A stretch of DNA of 64,000 nt from Marivita geojedonensis. GTDB lineage: Bacteria; Pseudomonadota; Alphaproteobacteria; Rhodobacterales; Rhodobacteraceae. A program made the translations under genes and the position numbers. Positions 45,500-54,761 of the stretch are shown here, one piece after another. Numbering within the stretch: the stretch's first letter is position 1; the number at the start of each line of letters is the position of its first letter. The stretch covers positions 310,001 to 374,000 of the forward strand of contig NZ_JFKC01000002.1 in the NCBI RefSeq assembly GCF_002115805.1. The letters are read 5' to 3'. The notes below the pieces were generated by a model. The model saw nothing but the letters and a program-made list of their open reading frames with translations, was not told the DNA's origin and did not search any database.

Positions 45500-46474
45500 T
45501 CAATCGATCAGGGTGAACTGATCTTTCAGCCACGGCATGCGGTCGAGAGACGGTTGGATGACATGCTGTTCGAGTGACGATCTTAACTTTTGGTCAACGA
45601 TTTCCAGAACCGCTCGCGAACAATCCGGCGTCACGACAAGCGAGAGCGTGCGTGAAAATCGCTTTCCCGGAAAAGGATGCACGGTCAATTTTGCGTGGAA
45701 CCGTTTGGCACGGGCAAAGAGAAGCGGCGTGTTGATCGTCCAACCAGCTCCTGCAGCAACCATCGCCATCAATGTCTGATTGCTTCCACATTCGAATGTA
45801 TTTGGCAGAGTGACACCCAGTCGGCGCAGTTGCGCTTCGACTTGCCTTGCAATGATAAGGTCGCCTGAAAACTGCAGGAACGGCAGGCTGGCCTTGCCCG
45901 ACACAACATCTGACAGCGGTTCTTTCCTCCCCGCGGGCAGGACCACGACAAACGGATCGCGCAGGAGCGGCATATCCTCCAGATCGCGCATCCGCTCTGG
46001 CGGCGTAATGGTGATCCCCAGATCGAGCTTCCGGTCGCGCAACATGCCGATGATCTCGTGACTGGACGCCGTGTGATAAAGGAACGCGCAGTCAGGCATT
46101 CTGGCTGACAGGAAGACGGCAAGTTCAGGTGTGACGTCGCTGTCCAGATCCTCGATTGTGCCCAACCTCAGATACCGCGCCCCGGCGAGATCGCCGGAGG
46201 AGGTTTCCGCCGTGGCCTTGCGGATCGCGTGCAGAGCGACATCGATGTTCCGAAGAAAGACCTCACCCTTGGGTGTCAGAACCATGGGCCGACGCGCATG
46301 ATTGAACAATTCGGTGCCGAGGTGGTCTTCAAGGCAACGCAGGTGATGCGAGACGGTGCTGACCGCCAAGCCGGTCTCTCGTGCGGTTTCTCGCAGCGAT
46401 CCACTTCGGGCACAGGCCTGAAATATCTCAAGCCATTTCAGGCTAAGCGTTTTTTGCGAAAAGGGTTTTGGCAT
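45500..46474 (-). CDS. LysR-family transcriptional regulator
   Basis: A 324-residue LysR regulator. N-terminal winged helix (about 10-70: WLEIFQACARSGSLRETARETGLAVSTVSHHLRCLEDHLGTELFNH) is intact; a substrate-binding domain follows from about 95. The recognition helix uses HHLRCLE rather than the commoner RQIRRLE. The stop is 8 bp from that of the convergent MttB-family gene. Its target is not evident; neighbours in methylated-amine catabolism are candidates. Confidence 0.9.
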   Translation of the reverse strand: MPKPFSQKTLSLKWLEIFQACARSGSLRETARETGLAVSTVSHHLRCLEDHLGTELFNHARRPMVLTPKGEVFLRNIDVALHAIRKATAETSSGDLAGARYLRLGTIEDLDSDVTPELAVFLSARMPDCAFLYHTASSHEIIGMLRDRKLDLGITITPPERMRDLEDMPLLRDPFVVVLPAGRKEPLSDVVSGKASLPFLQFSGDLIIARQVEAQLRRLGVTLPNTFECGSNQTLMAMVAAGAGWTINTPLLFARAKRFHAKLTVHPFPGKRFSRTLSLVVTPDCSRAVLEIVDQKLRSSLEQHVIQPSLDRMPWLKDQFTLID

Positions 46475-46552
46475 GGCCGCCCTTGCCTGCTTCCGATCCC
46501 ATCTGGAAGTTCAAACGGGGTTTGAACGATCTGTATCACAGTAGGGGGTACT

Positions 46553-47386
46553 TTATCCCAATTCCAATGTCGCGACAGCGTGGAGCGTATCAACCGCCTG
46601 CGGGCCTGCGCCACGATACATGCGCGCCGTTGCAAAGCTTTCTGTAAATCCTTTCTTCCGAAGGATATCACCGAAAGCGATACTGCTGTCGGGCACATCA
46701 ATGATGACGGTGGAGCAATCCAAAGCGGCGGCGGCCTGATGTACGAGGTGCAGAGCTGTATTCGCATCGGGCGCGATGACAGGACCGATTTTACAGTTCG
46801 ACCGACAAAGCCGTGCCGTCGCAAAGCCTGTGATCATTCCATTTTCTTTGAGCACCACTGTTTTTCGTGTGGGCGCAGATTTGAGCCAAGACCGCAAAAA
46901 ATCTGTGCGCGCCACACCGTTTGCCACCTCGTCGAGGTTGGCAAGTGCGGCGAACTCCTCTTGTGTCGCAAGCGGCAGAACCAAGTCTTCTTTGGAAATC
47001 GACCCGGTCAGGCGGCGTGTCCGGTCGGCCAGGACGAAACCTGATTTGGCATAATTGGATTCCTGTTCAGGAACGCCGTCCAGACCGATCACGCGCTCGC
47101 CAGCATGTGCAATGGCGTGCTGCCATAGCGCGTAACCGATCCCGCGCCCTCGATACTCCGGTAGGCACAGATAAAGACCCAGGAATGAGAAGCTGTCGCT
47201 GTGGTTCACGACGGAAATCGCCGCGACGATTTTTTCGGCCGTTTCGGCCACAAAGAAGCCCGCCGGGTCAGCGGCGAAAAAGGCCTCGGCATCGTCCAGC
47301 CCTGGGTTCCAGCCTTCGTCAGCCGCCCAGTTCAACATCTGTGCAACTTCGGATTGGGATGCAGTACGACAGGAAATGTTGCTCAT
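46553..47386 (-). CDS. GNAT acetyltransferase with second GNAT-like domain
   Basis: A 277-residue protein of the two-domain YitH/HolE-type group. The first GNAT domain spans about 5-140, with the acetyl-CoA loop in LCLPEYRGRGIGYALWQHA (about 72-90). The second (about 145-270) is a divergent GNAT-like domain. It overlaps the upstream GntR gene's stop as ATGA, so both are coexpressed. It may modify a small molecule handled by the divergent ABC transporter operon. Acceptor unknown. Confidence 0.82.
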   Translation of the reverse strand: MSNISCRTASQSEVAQMLNWAADEGWNPGLDDAEAFFAADPAGFFVAETAEKIVAAISVVNHSDSFSFLGLYLCLPEYRGRGIGYALWQHAIAHAGERVIGLDGVPEQESNYAKSGFVLADRTRRLTGSISKEDLVLPLATQEEFAALANLDEVANGVARTDFLRSWLKSAPTRKTVVLKENGMITGFATARLCRSNCKIGPVIAPDANTALHLVHQAAAALDCSTVIIDVPDSSIAFGDILRKKGFTESFATARMYRGAGPQAVDTLHAVATLELG

Positions 47387-48069
47387 CGTTGCAGGGCTTC
47401 GCGCAGAGACGTGGCGGGTTGGGCGACATTGCGCAGGTCAAGCGAAGCGACAAGATCAAGCAGATGGCTTTTCATCAATTGCTCTGCCGCATCTCCATCG
47501 CGACGTTCAAACGCATCAAGCAATGCGTGATGGGCCTGTGTCTCACACAAAGCGGCGCGTCGTCTCCAATACAGTGCGATGATCAGGGAAGATCGTGAGA
47601 TCAGCTCGGAAATGAAAGCCTCGATCGTGCTCTGGTCTGCGATACGTGCGATTTCGAGGTGGAACTGCCCTGACAGAAACAGTGCCCGCCCGTCTTCGCT
47701 GGCATCCAGTGCCGCATGTTCGTCCTCGATATTCTCGCGCAGTCGCGCAAGTTCGATATCCGTCATCCGTTCGGCAGCGGACCGGGCCGTTCGGGGTTCC
47801 AGCAATGAACGCGCCTCGAAGACTTCTCGGGCCTCGCGTACGCTGGGTTGTGCAACGAACGCACCGCGGTTGCGCTTCAATTCTACCAGACGGCGATGAG
47901 ACAGCGCATGAAGCGCCGCCCGCACTGTCGTCCGGCTGATCCCGTAGGCATCACCCAATTCGTCTTCGCCGAGCTTTGTAGCGGGAGGCAGACGGTGTTC
48001 GTGGATCGCACGCTCCAAATCAGCCGCGACGCTGTCACTGGTCCATTGCTTTATCTCTATCGCGTCCAT
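47383..48069 (-). CDS. GntR-family regulator (FCD subfamily)
   Basis: A 228-residue FadR-type regulator: winged helix at about 8-75 (LGEDELGDAYGISRTTVRAALHALSHRRLVELKRNRGAFV) and an all-helical FCD ligand domain at about 80-215, with the metal-binding His residues in FHLEIA and AHHALLDAFERRD. It is divergent from the ABC importer operon beginning at 48322 and probably represses it. The spacer carries matching repeats. Confidence 0.9.
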   Translation of the reverse strand: MDAIEIKQWTSDSVAADLERAIHEHRLPPATKLGEDELGDAYGISRTTVRAALHALSHRRLVELKRNRGAFVAQPSVREAREVFEARSLLEPRTARSAAERMTDIELARLRENIEDEHAALDASEDGRALFLSGQFHLEIARIADQSTIEAFISELISRSSLIIALYWRRRAALCETQAHHALLDAFERRDGDAAEQLMKSHLLDLVASLDLRNVAQPATSLREALQR

Positions 48070-48166
48070 CGCGCCCCACGCCTGCTAGTCTTCCGCGTTC
48101 TTTGGTTATTTCGATTCGGAGACAGCAGGACAAGAGACAAGCTGCCCTGAGTTGTTGTCGCCAGTT

Positions 48167-48200
48167 TTGTGTACAATCTTGCGCACATTTTTGCGCACAT
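48167..48200. promoter_or_regulatory. Candidate GntR operators: TTGTGTACAA and paired TTGCGCACAT
   Basis: In the 252-bp divergent spacer (48070-48321) between the GntR gene and the ABC operon there is TTGTGTACAA at 48167-48176 (half-sites TTGT/ACAA) followed by a 10-bp direct repeat TTGCGCACAT at 48179-48188 and 48191-48200. FCD-type GntR regulators often bind TTGT-N-ACAA palindromes. The cluster lies about 120-150 bp upstream of the ATPase start. Confidence 0.4.
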
Positions 48201-48321
48201 CACTTTGGATATTGCCCATAAAATGGGCGAAAGTGGTTTCTGTGCCGTTTGGGGTGCGAAAGACTTATCTTTCCATGCCATCGCACCGTCTCATGTCCCC
48301 GACGCCTTGAACGGGGATGAC

Positions 48322-49296
48322 ATGCGCAGCGGATACGATCTTGAATTGGTCCACCTGACCAAGCGCTACGGCAGCACGGTTGCAGTGAGAGACATAAACC
48401 ATGTCTTTGCGCCCGGCAGCTATGTCTGCCTGCTTGGTCCGAGCGGCTGCGGGAAATCGTCAACCCTGCGGATGATCGCTGGCCATGAAGAGGTGAGCGA
48501 GGGATCGATCGTACTTGACGGTCAGGATGTGTCGTCTCTTCCGCCGGCCCAGCGTGGCACGGCCATGATGTTTCAGAATTACGCGCTGTTCCCCCACCTG
48601 TCAGTCCGGGACAACGTCGCATTTTCACTGCGGATGAAAGGCGTGGACAAGCCAACACGGCACAAGCGGGCTGACGAACTGCTTGCTCTTGTGGATATGA
48701 CGCATCTTGCCGATCGACTTCCGGACCAACTGTCTGGTGGGCAGCAGCAGCGCGTGGCTCTGGCTCGGGCCCTCGTGACCGAGCCGAAAGTGCTGTTGCT
48801 GGACGAACCTCTTTCCGCGCTCGACCCGTTTCTCCGTGTCCGGATGCGGACTGAACTGAAAAAGCTGCAGCGTGAGTTGGGCATCACCTTTATTCACGTG
48901 ACCCACGGTCAGGATGAAGCGCTCGCGCTGGCTGATGAGATCGTCGTGATGAACGATGCGGTGATCGAACAGGCCGGGCCGGCGCGCGAGGTTTGGGCCG
49001 CACCCCGAACCGAGTTCGTGGCGCGATTCATCGGGGGCCACAACGTGATCGATCTGCCCGAAGGCAAATCAACGATAAGATCGGACGCTATCCGGCTTTC
49101 CGACGATGGGCTGGCCGCGACGATCACGGCGGTCGAATACCAAGGCGCATCAGTCGCAATTTCCACCAGAACCGACAGCGGTGACGACGTATTGGCCCTG
49201 CTGCCGGAAGAAGACTTCTTCAAATCTCCGAAATCGCCCGGCGACGCCGTCCGGCTGAGCTGGGATGACGGTCGGCTGCACCGTCTGGAGGTTTGA
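48322..49296 (+). CDS. ABC transporter ATP-binding protein, PotA family
   Basis: ATPase of 324 residues for a polyamine/opine-type importer. Start ATG 48322 follows GGGGA; the upstream in-frame opening runs through the operator region. Walker A GPSGCGKSS (about 38-46), signature LSGGQQQR, Walker B LLLDEPLSALDP, switch histidine in HVTHGQDEA. A TOBE-like regulatory domain occupies the C terminus (about 230-324). First gene of the importer operon, divergent from the GntR regulator. Confidence 0.92.
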   Translation: MRSGYDLELVHLTKRYGSTVAVRDINHVFAPGSYVCLLGPSGCGKSSTLRMIAGHEEVSEGSIVLDGQDVSSLPPAQRGTAMMFQNYALFPHLSVRDNVAFSLRMKGVDKPTRHKRADELLALVDMTHLADRLPDQLSGGQQQRVALARALVTEPKVLLLDEPLSALDPFLRVRMRTELKKLQRELGITFIHVTHGQDEALALADEIVVMNDAVIEQAGPAREVWAAPRTEFVARFIGGHNVIDLPEGKSTIRSDAIRLSDDGLAATITAVEYQGASVAISTRTDSGDDVLALLPEEDFFKSPKSPGDAVRLSWDDGRLHRLEV

Positions 49297-49351
49297 GATC
49301 AGGACTTTCCTTCACGAATGACCCAATTGATCCAACAGAGAGGACCAAAAA

Positions 49352-50623
49352 ATGGCTAAACCCAAGGTAGGATACACCCGCCGTTCCATGCTGAAGGCCG
49401 GCGGCGCGGCATTGGCTGCAAGCGCGCTTCCGGCCCCGATGCTCTAGGCACAGGATACCAAGAACATCGTTCTGCGCCAGTTCGGCACCGGGGTTTCGAA
49501 CCTCAACGACGTGGCAAACAAGGTCAAGGAAGACCTTGGCTTCACGCTTGAGATGACCGCGCTCGACTCCGACAGCGTGACTCAGCGCGCGGCGACCCAG
49601 CCCGACAGCTTCGACATCGCGGATATCGAATACTGGATCTGCAAGAAGGTCTGGCCGACGGGCAACCTTCAGGCGATGGATACCTCCAAGATCGCCAACT
49701 ACGACAAGATCGTCGGCATCTTCCGCAACGGCAAGCTGACCCCCGAGAGCGTGATCGCGCAGGGTACGGCGCCGCACACGGTGGGCTTTGTCGATGGTCC
49801 CGGCGGCACATCGTTCGCCAGCGAGGAAACCGGCTGGATGACCTTGATCCCGACGATCTACAACGCCGACACGCTGGGCATCCGCCCGGACCTGATCGGC
49901 CGTCCGATCGAAAGCTGGACCGAGCTGCTGAACCCCGAGTTCAAGGGCAAGGCGTCGATCCTCGACATCTCGTCCATCGGCATCATGGACATGGCCATGG
50001 TCTGCGAGGCGATGGGCGAAATCCAGTATGGCGACAAGGGCAACATGACCAAGGAGGAGATCGACAAGACGATCGGCATCTTCACCGAGGCAAAACGCAA
50101 CGGCCAGTTCCGCGCCTTCTGGAAGACCTTTGACGAAAGCGTCAACCTGATGGCGTCCGGCGAAGTTGTGATCCAGTCGATGTGGTCGCCTGCCATCACC
50201 GCCGTGAAATCGCGCGGCATCCCCTGCGTCTACCAGCCGCTCAAGGAAGGCTACCGTTCGTGGGGCGGCGGCATCGGCCTGTCCTCGTCGCTGTCCGGAA
50301 TGGAGCTCGACGCGGCCTATGAATACATCAACTGGTACCTGTCCGGCTGGGTCGGCGGCTACCTGATGCGCCAGGGTTACTATTCGGCCGTTCCCGAAAC
50401 CTCCAAGGACTTCATGAGCGAAAACGAGTGGGGCTACTGGTTCGAGGGCAAGGAAGCCACTGACATCATCACCTCGCCCACGGGTGACACGCTGGCCCAG
50501 GCGGGTGAGACCCGCGATGGCGGTTCTTTCTACGACCGTATGGGCGCTGTGGCCTGCTGGAACGCCGTCATGGACGAAAACCAGTACATGGTCCGCAAGT
50601 GGAACGAATTCATCGCGGCCTGA
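49352..50623 (+). pseudogene. ABC substrate-binding protein gene (PotD/PotF type) with in-frame TAG at signal-peptide boundary
   Basis: Reading from ATG 49352 (preceded by AGAGAGGA) gives MAKPKVGYTRRSMLKAG and a hydrophobic stretch typical of a Tat signal, then a TAG stop at 49445-49447 where the signal ends (PAPML-stop-AQDTK). The frame then stays open for 391 codons to 50623 and encodes a full periplasmic receptor (VLRQFGTGVSNLNDVANKV, PTIYNADTLGIRPDL, TFDESVNLMASGEVVIQSMWSP). The stop probably replaces a Trp codon (TGG to TAG), which I recall at this place in relatives. It may be a recent nonsense mutation, a sequencing error or a suppressed stop; the body has not decayed. Receptor of the importer 48322-52456. 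Confidence 0.85.
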
Positions 50624-50638
50624 TGTGATGACATGTTT

Positions 50639-50689
50639 CGCCTCGCTTACCGCGAGGCGACTGGCCGGGGGGACGTTCAGTCCCCCCGG
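50639..50689 (+). other. Two strong hairpins between receptor and permease genes
   Basis: Hairpin 1: CGCCTCGC - 5-base loop - GCGAGGCG (50639-50659). Hairpin 2: CCGGGGGGA - 7-base loop - TCCCCCCGG (50665-50689), followed by a C run, not a T run. Stem-loops at this place commonly protect the receptor mRNA 3' end or partly terminate, giving more receptor than permease. Part of the 137-bp spacer 50624-50760. Confidence 0.55.
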
Positions 50690-50760
50690 ACCCCCCTTGA
50701 GAGTTTAACCGGCAAGATGAAGCCGGACGCGCCCCGACCGGGCTCAACGATGGTGAGAGC

Positions 50761-51618
50761 ATGCAAACGAAAAGCAGGCACGTGTTGGGATGGCTTCAGG
50801 CGGCACCGCTGGCGTTGATCCTTCTTGCGTTCCTGATCGCTCCAATCGTGATGATCGTCATCGTCAGCTTCTGGGGCGCGACCGAGTTCTCGATCTTCCC
50901 GGCCTTCCAGTTCGACAATTACGAATTCCTGTTCAGTTCTCCGGTGACCTACCGGGTCTTCGGCGCGACACTGAAATACGCTTTCATCACTTGGGCGCTG
51001 ACTTTGGCCATCGGCTTTACCACCGCCTACTTCCTCGCGTTTCATGTGCGCAGCCTGACGATGCAGATCGCGCTTTTCCTTGTCTGCACGATCCCGTTCT
51101 GGACCTCGAACATCATCCGCATGATCTCGTGGATTCCGTTTCTCGGGCGCAACGGCATCGCGAACCAGACGCTCATTTCATGGGGCGTCATCGACGAGCC
51201 GCTGGAATGGCTGCTCTATTCGGATTTCTCGGTCATCCTGGCCTTCGTGCATCTTTACACGCTGTTCATGGTGGTGCCGATCTTCAACACAATGATGCGG
51301 ATCGACAAATCGCTGCTCGAAGCCGCGCGCGACAATGGCGCATCCGGTTTTCAGACGCTCGTGCATGTGATCATCCCGCTGACAAAGCCCGGTATCATGA
51401 TCGGAACGATCTTTGTTTTCACCCTTGTGATGGGCGACTTCATCACCGTGCGGTTCATGTCGGGATCGCAGCGCGCCAATGTCGGACGGCTGATTTCAAA
51501 CGACATCGGGCTGATGCAATACCCGTCCGCCGCCGCGACCGCTGTGGTGCTGCTGTGCACGGTCTTGATCGTGATTGCGATTCTGCTGCGCTTCGTCAAC
51601 ATCCGGAAGGAGTTGTAA
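50761..51618 (+). CDS. ABC transporter permease, PotB family
   Basis: A 285-residue permease with six helices. The ATPase-docking EAA loop is visible: LLEAARDNGASGFQTLVHVIIPLTKPGI (about 180-208). An N-terminal helix (PLALILLAFLIAPIVMIVIVSF) precedes a periplasmic loop. It pairs with the PotC-type permease two bases downstream and with the ATPase at 48322. Separated from the receptor gene by a hairpin-rich spacer. Confidence 0.9.
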   Translation: MQTKSRHVLGWLQAAPLALILLAFLIAPIVMIVIVSFWGATEFSIFPAFQFDNYEFLFSSPVTYRVFGATLKYAFITWALTLAIGFTTAYFLAFHVRSLTMQIALFLVCTIPFWTSNIIRMISWIPFLGRNGIANQTLISWGVIDEPLEWLLYSDFSVILAFVHLYTLFMVVPIFNTMMRIDKSLLEAARDNGASGFQTLVHVIIPLTKPGIMIGTIFVFTLVMGDFITVRFMSGSQRANVGRLISNDIGLMQYPSAAATAVVLLCTVLIVIAILLRFVNIRKEL

Positions 51619-51619
51619 G

Positions 51620-52456
51620 ATGGAACGCCGATCCCGGAGTTTTTACATTCTTGCTGCCTTTTTCACTCTGTTCGTTCTCTTTCTCTACGGTCCGATCGTG
51701 ACCATAGGCATCCTGAGCTTTCAGAGTCCGCAGGGTGGACTGACCTTTCCAATGAACGGGTTTTCTTTGCACTGGTTCCGCGACCTGTTTCAGGAACAGG
51801 CGGTCGGTGACATCTGGGGTGCGTTCCGACGCAGCTTTGCGCTGGGTTTGATGGTGATGGTCACGACCGTCATTGTCTCGGTCATGGCAGGTCTTGCGTT
51901 CCGCAAACGGTTCTGGGGGTCGGGACTGTTGTTTTATGCGGCCATCACATCGCTTGTGATCCCGTCCATCCTGATCTCGCTCGGGGTCGGGCTGATCTTC
52001 AACCAGTTGGGTTTCAAGATTCATTGGGCGACAAGCGGTTTCGGCGCGCAGCTTACATGGACGCTCCCTTTCGGATTGCTGATCATGTTCGCGGTCTTCA
52101 ACCGCTTTGACAAAAGTTTCGAGGAAGCCGCGCGCGATCAGGGCGCGACGGCGTGGCAAACGATCCGATACGTTGTTCTGCCGATTATTGCGCCTTCGCT
52201 GATCGGTGTGGCCCTGTTCGGTTTTACCCTGAGCTATGACGAGTTTGCCCGGACACTTCTGACGGCAGGAAGCTACAATACCCTGCCACTGGAAATTTTC
52301 GGGATGACGACCAATGTGACGACACCTGTCATCTACGCGCTTGGAACGCTGACGACGGCCTTCTCCTTTGCCATCATCGCGGCTTTTCTTCTTGGCGTTT
52401 GGATTGTCGGCAAGCGCCGGGCGCGGCATGGGTCGGATGCAGGGAAGGGCGTATGA
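51620..52456 (+). CDS. ABC transporter permease, PotC family
   Basis: A 278-residue permease, six helices. EAA loop: FEEAARDQGATAWQTIRYVVLPIIAPSL (about 168-195). ATG 51620 follows AAGGAGT one base after the PotB-type stop; the earlier in-frame opening lies within that gene. Its TGA overlaps the racemase gene's ATG. With the ATPase and receptor it forms an importer for a polyamine-, opine- or amino-acid-like compound. Confidence 0.9.
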   Translation: MERRSRSFYILAAFFTLFVLFLYGPIVTIGILSFQSPQGGLTFPMNGFSLHWFRDLFQEQAVGDIWGAFRRSFALGLMVMVTTVIVSVMAGLAFRKRFWGSGLLFYAAITSLVIPSILISLGVGLIFNQLGFKIHWATSGFGAQLTWTLPFGLLIMFAVFNRFDKSFEEAARDQGATAWQTIRYVVLPIIAPSLIGVALFGFTLSYDEFARTLLTAGSYNTLPLEIFGMTTNVTTPVIYALGTLTTAFSFAIIAAFLLGVWIVGKRRARHGSDAGKGV

Positions 52457-53115
52457 AACTCGCATATATCAATCCCAATGCGACTGCGAGCATGACCGAA
52501 AGCATTCTGTCTGTGGCGCGCGCGGCTCTGCCTGAAACCGAGATTTTCGGTCTGACGAACTTCGGCGGGCCCGCCGCCATTCAGGGCAAGGCGGATGGAG
52601 ATGCCGCCATACCGGGGCTTCTCGATCTTGTATCGCGCGCCGAGGCGCAGGGTGCGGAAGCCATCGTCATCGGCTGCTTTGATGACACCGGTTTGGCCGA
52701 AGCACGCGAACTCGCATCCTGTCCGGTTTTAGGGATTGGTGAGTCCAGCTACACAATGGCTCAACTTCTGGGGCTGAAATTTTCCGTGATCACGTCGCTG
52801 CCGGTGTCCATTCCGGTGATCGAAAGCAATATTCGCGAGCATGGGTTTTCCGCGCTTTGCGCTTCTGTCCGCGCCAGTGGTCTGCCGGTTCTGACAATTG
52901 ACGAAGGCGCAGCGGAAACGATTGATCGGATTGCGGAAGAAATTCAGGCTGCCGAACGTGAGGATCATGCGTCCTGCGCCATTTTGGGTTGCGCAGGAAT
53001 GGCGCAACTGGCGCCTGTTTTGTCCTTGCGTACGAACATGCGCCTGATCGACGGTGTCGCTGCCTCGGGCCATCTTGCAAGCGCGGTTTGCAGGCGTTTT
53101 TCGGCCAAAACGTAA
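52453..53115 (+). CDS. Asp/Glu/hydantoin racemase family protein
   Basis: A 220-residue racemase of the hydantoin/allantoin racemase type. The two catalytic cysteines are visible: IVIGCFDDTGL (about Cys76) and ILGCAGMAQL (about Cys179). The N terminus, KLAYINPNATASMTE, is typical for the group. The ATG overlaps the permease stop as ATGA, making this the last gene of the importer operon and suggesting that the imported compound must be racemised, for example a hydantoin or allantoin. Confidence 0.88.
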   Translation: MKLAYINPNATASMTESILSVARAALPETEIFGLTNFGGPAAIQGKADGDAAIPGLLDLVSRAEAQGAEAIVIGCFDDTGLAEARELASCPVLGIGESSYTMAQLLGLKFSVITSLPVSIPVIESNIREHGFSALCASVRASGLPVLTIDEGAAETIDRIAEEIQAAEREDHASCAILGCAGMAQLAPVLSLRTNMRLIDGVAASGHLASAVCRRFSAKT

Positions 53116-53124
53116 GGACGAGGG

Positions 53125-53144
53125 GCCGCACACGCCGATGCGGC
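53125..53144 (+). terminator. Possible terminator after the racemase gene
   Basis: GCCGCA - 8-base loop - TGCGGC, 9 bp after the stop of the importer operon, followed by a weak T-rich stretch. A second hairpin CAGCCGA/TCGGCTG (53176-53182 with 53194-53200) follows and precedes the MFS gene. Confidence 0.4.
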
Positions 53145-53221
53145 TCAGGGTTTGTTTCGCGGACGAAGAGGCTTCCAGCCGATAGGCTTTTCTTCGGCTG
53201 TCAGGCTGTTAACCTTACCCT

Positions 53222-54574
53222 ATGGTCAGACAACTTGTTCCAATTTCTGCATTGCTCTTGGGGTCGGGGCTCTTACTTTTCGCCGGTGGCGTTCACGGCC
53301 TCATTCTTCCCGTGCGTGGCTCGATAGAGGGCTTTTCGGCCAGTTCACTCGGTCTGCTCGGAACTGGATGGGCCATTGGGTACGTCGCGGGGTGTCTGAT
53401 TGCTCCGCGTCTGGTTGGTGCTGTCGGGCACATTCGAACGTTTGGCGTCATGTGTGTGCTGGCAGCTGTTTCGATCCTGATACAGGCGTTGATTGTCGAA
53501 ACCTGGGCTTGGATACCTGTGCGCGGGATTTCCGGTTTTTGTTTTGCTGGCGCTGCCATGATTGTTGAATCGTGGCTCAATGAGCGGGCGCAGCCCAACA
53601 CACGGGGCACCATCTTTGGCATCTACACCATGGTGAATCTCGGGGCCGTGACGGCGGGCCAGATGGCGATTTCGCTTGGCGATGCGAGTGCTTTCACATT
53701 CTTTGCGATCGGGGCGGTCGTCTATTGTCTGGCACTGATCCCGACCGCCCTGTCGACGTCCGCGTCGCCGGCGCCGCTCACATCCGTGCGCCTCGACCTT
53801 CGTGCTCTGTGGCGGAATTCTCCAGTGGCGGTGGCGGCGGTCTTTCTGGTCGGAATTTCAAATGCGTCGTTCGGGACGCTTGCCGCCGTTTATGCTGATC
53901 GGGTCGGTCTCGGGCTTACGGCTATTGCGCTTTTTGCCAGTATTCCAGTGCTTGCAGGGGCACTTGCTCAAGTGCCCATCGGTTTTGCCAGTGACCGGGT
54001 CGATCGCCGCAAGGTTCTGGTCGGCACGGCCCTTGTGGCGCTTGCGGCCGATATTGCATTTGTCGTGCTGGTTCCGGAGAGTCGCCTGCTCAATTTGATC
54101 CTTGTCGGTGTGTTTGGCGCGGCAATCTTTGCCATGTACCCGATCATCGTTGCGCACGCGAATGACCATGCGCCAGCGGGCACGTCCATCCAGGTCTCGG
54201 GCGGGCTTTTGATGGTGTTCGGCATTGGGTCGATCATTGGCCCCCTGATCGCGGGTGTCCTGATGACGGAATTCGGGCCGCAGGGCCTGTTTCTGACAAC
54301 CGTCGTCGCACATGTCGTCATGATCCTTTTCACAATCTGGCGGATCAGGGTGAAAGCCCCGGTCCCGGATGCCAAGAAGACGGCGTTCCAGGTAAGCGTG
54401 CCAGCGCGAGCAGCCACGCCTGAAACGGCAGTTTTGGCGGCGGGCCAGGACAAGGTTGAGCCCGCTGGAGCAATGGGAACCGACCCCGGCCACGAAAATG
54501 GAAATGTCGATGTGTCGGAAGGATTGGAAGCGGAGGAGACCAGCGTACCGGATGGCAAAGCGCAGTCTGACTAG
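53222..54574 (+). CDS. MFS transporter, YcaD-like
   Basis: A 450-residue major facilitator with twelve predicted helices (about 5-390). The cytoplasmic loop 2-3 motif is in APRLVGAVGHIRTFG and the loop 8-9 motif in GFASDRVDRRKVLVG. The segment ESWLNERAQPNTRGTIFGIYTM is typical of YcaD/TsgA-like transporters. About 60 hydrophilic, Glu/Ala-rich residues form a C-terminal tail after the last helix. It is monocistronic, 106 bp after the racemase gene and convergent with a GntR gene. Substrate unknown. Confidence 0.88.
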   Translation: MVRQLVPISALLLGSGLLLFAGGVHGLILPVRGSIEGFSASSLGLLGTGWAIGYVAGCLIAPRLVGAVGHIRTFGVMCVLAAVSILIQALIVETWAWIPVRGISGFCFAGAAMIVESWLNERAQPNTRGTIFGIYTMVNLGAVTAGQMAISLGDASAFTFFAIGAVVYCLALIPTALSTSASPAPLTSVRLDLRALWRNSPVAVAAVFLVGISNASFGTLAAVYADRVGLGLTAIALFASIPVLAGALAQVPIGFASDRVDRRKVLVGTALVALAADIAFVVLVPESRLLNLILVGVFGAAIFAMYPIIVAHANDHAPAGTSIQVSGGLLMVFGIGSIIGPLIAGVLMTEFGPQGLFLTTVVAHVVMILFTIWRIRVKAPVPDAKKTAFQVSVPARAATPETAVLAAGQDKVEPAGAMGTDPGHENGNVDVSEGLEAEETSVPDGKAQSD

Positions 54575-54761
54575 CCGATTTCATTGACGACAACATCGGC
54601 GCCTCGTTCCGTTCAGGTGCGAAGTGTCGGCGTTTCCGGTTTCATGCGTGCCAAACGGAACGGGGCTGCTGTGCTGTTAAGGTCGTTTGCTTGTGCGACA
54701 CTAGGGCGGAGTTCGGCGGCGCATCTTTGGGCAAAGTTCGTCGGAGTACTGCGCCATGGCT

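Noticed and set aside
49445-49447. TAG read as pyrrolysine
   Set aside because: Pyrrolysine is known in methylamine methyltransferase active sites, not in signal peptides; the MttB homologue in this window has no TAG, and no Pyl gene is visible. A nonsense change or base error is simpler.
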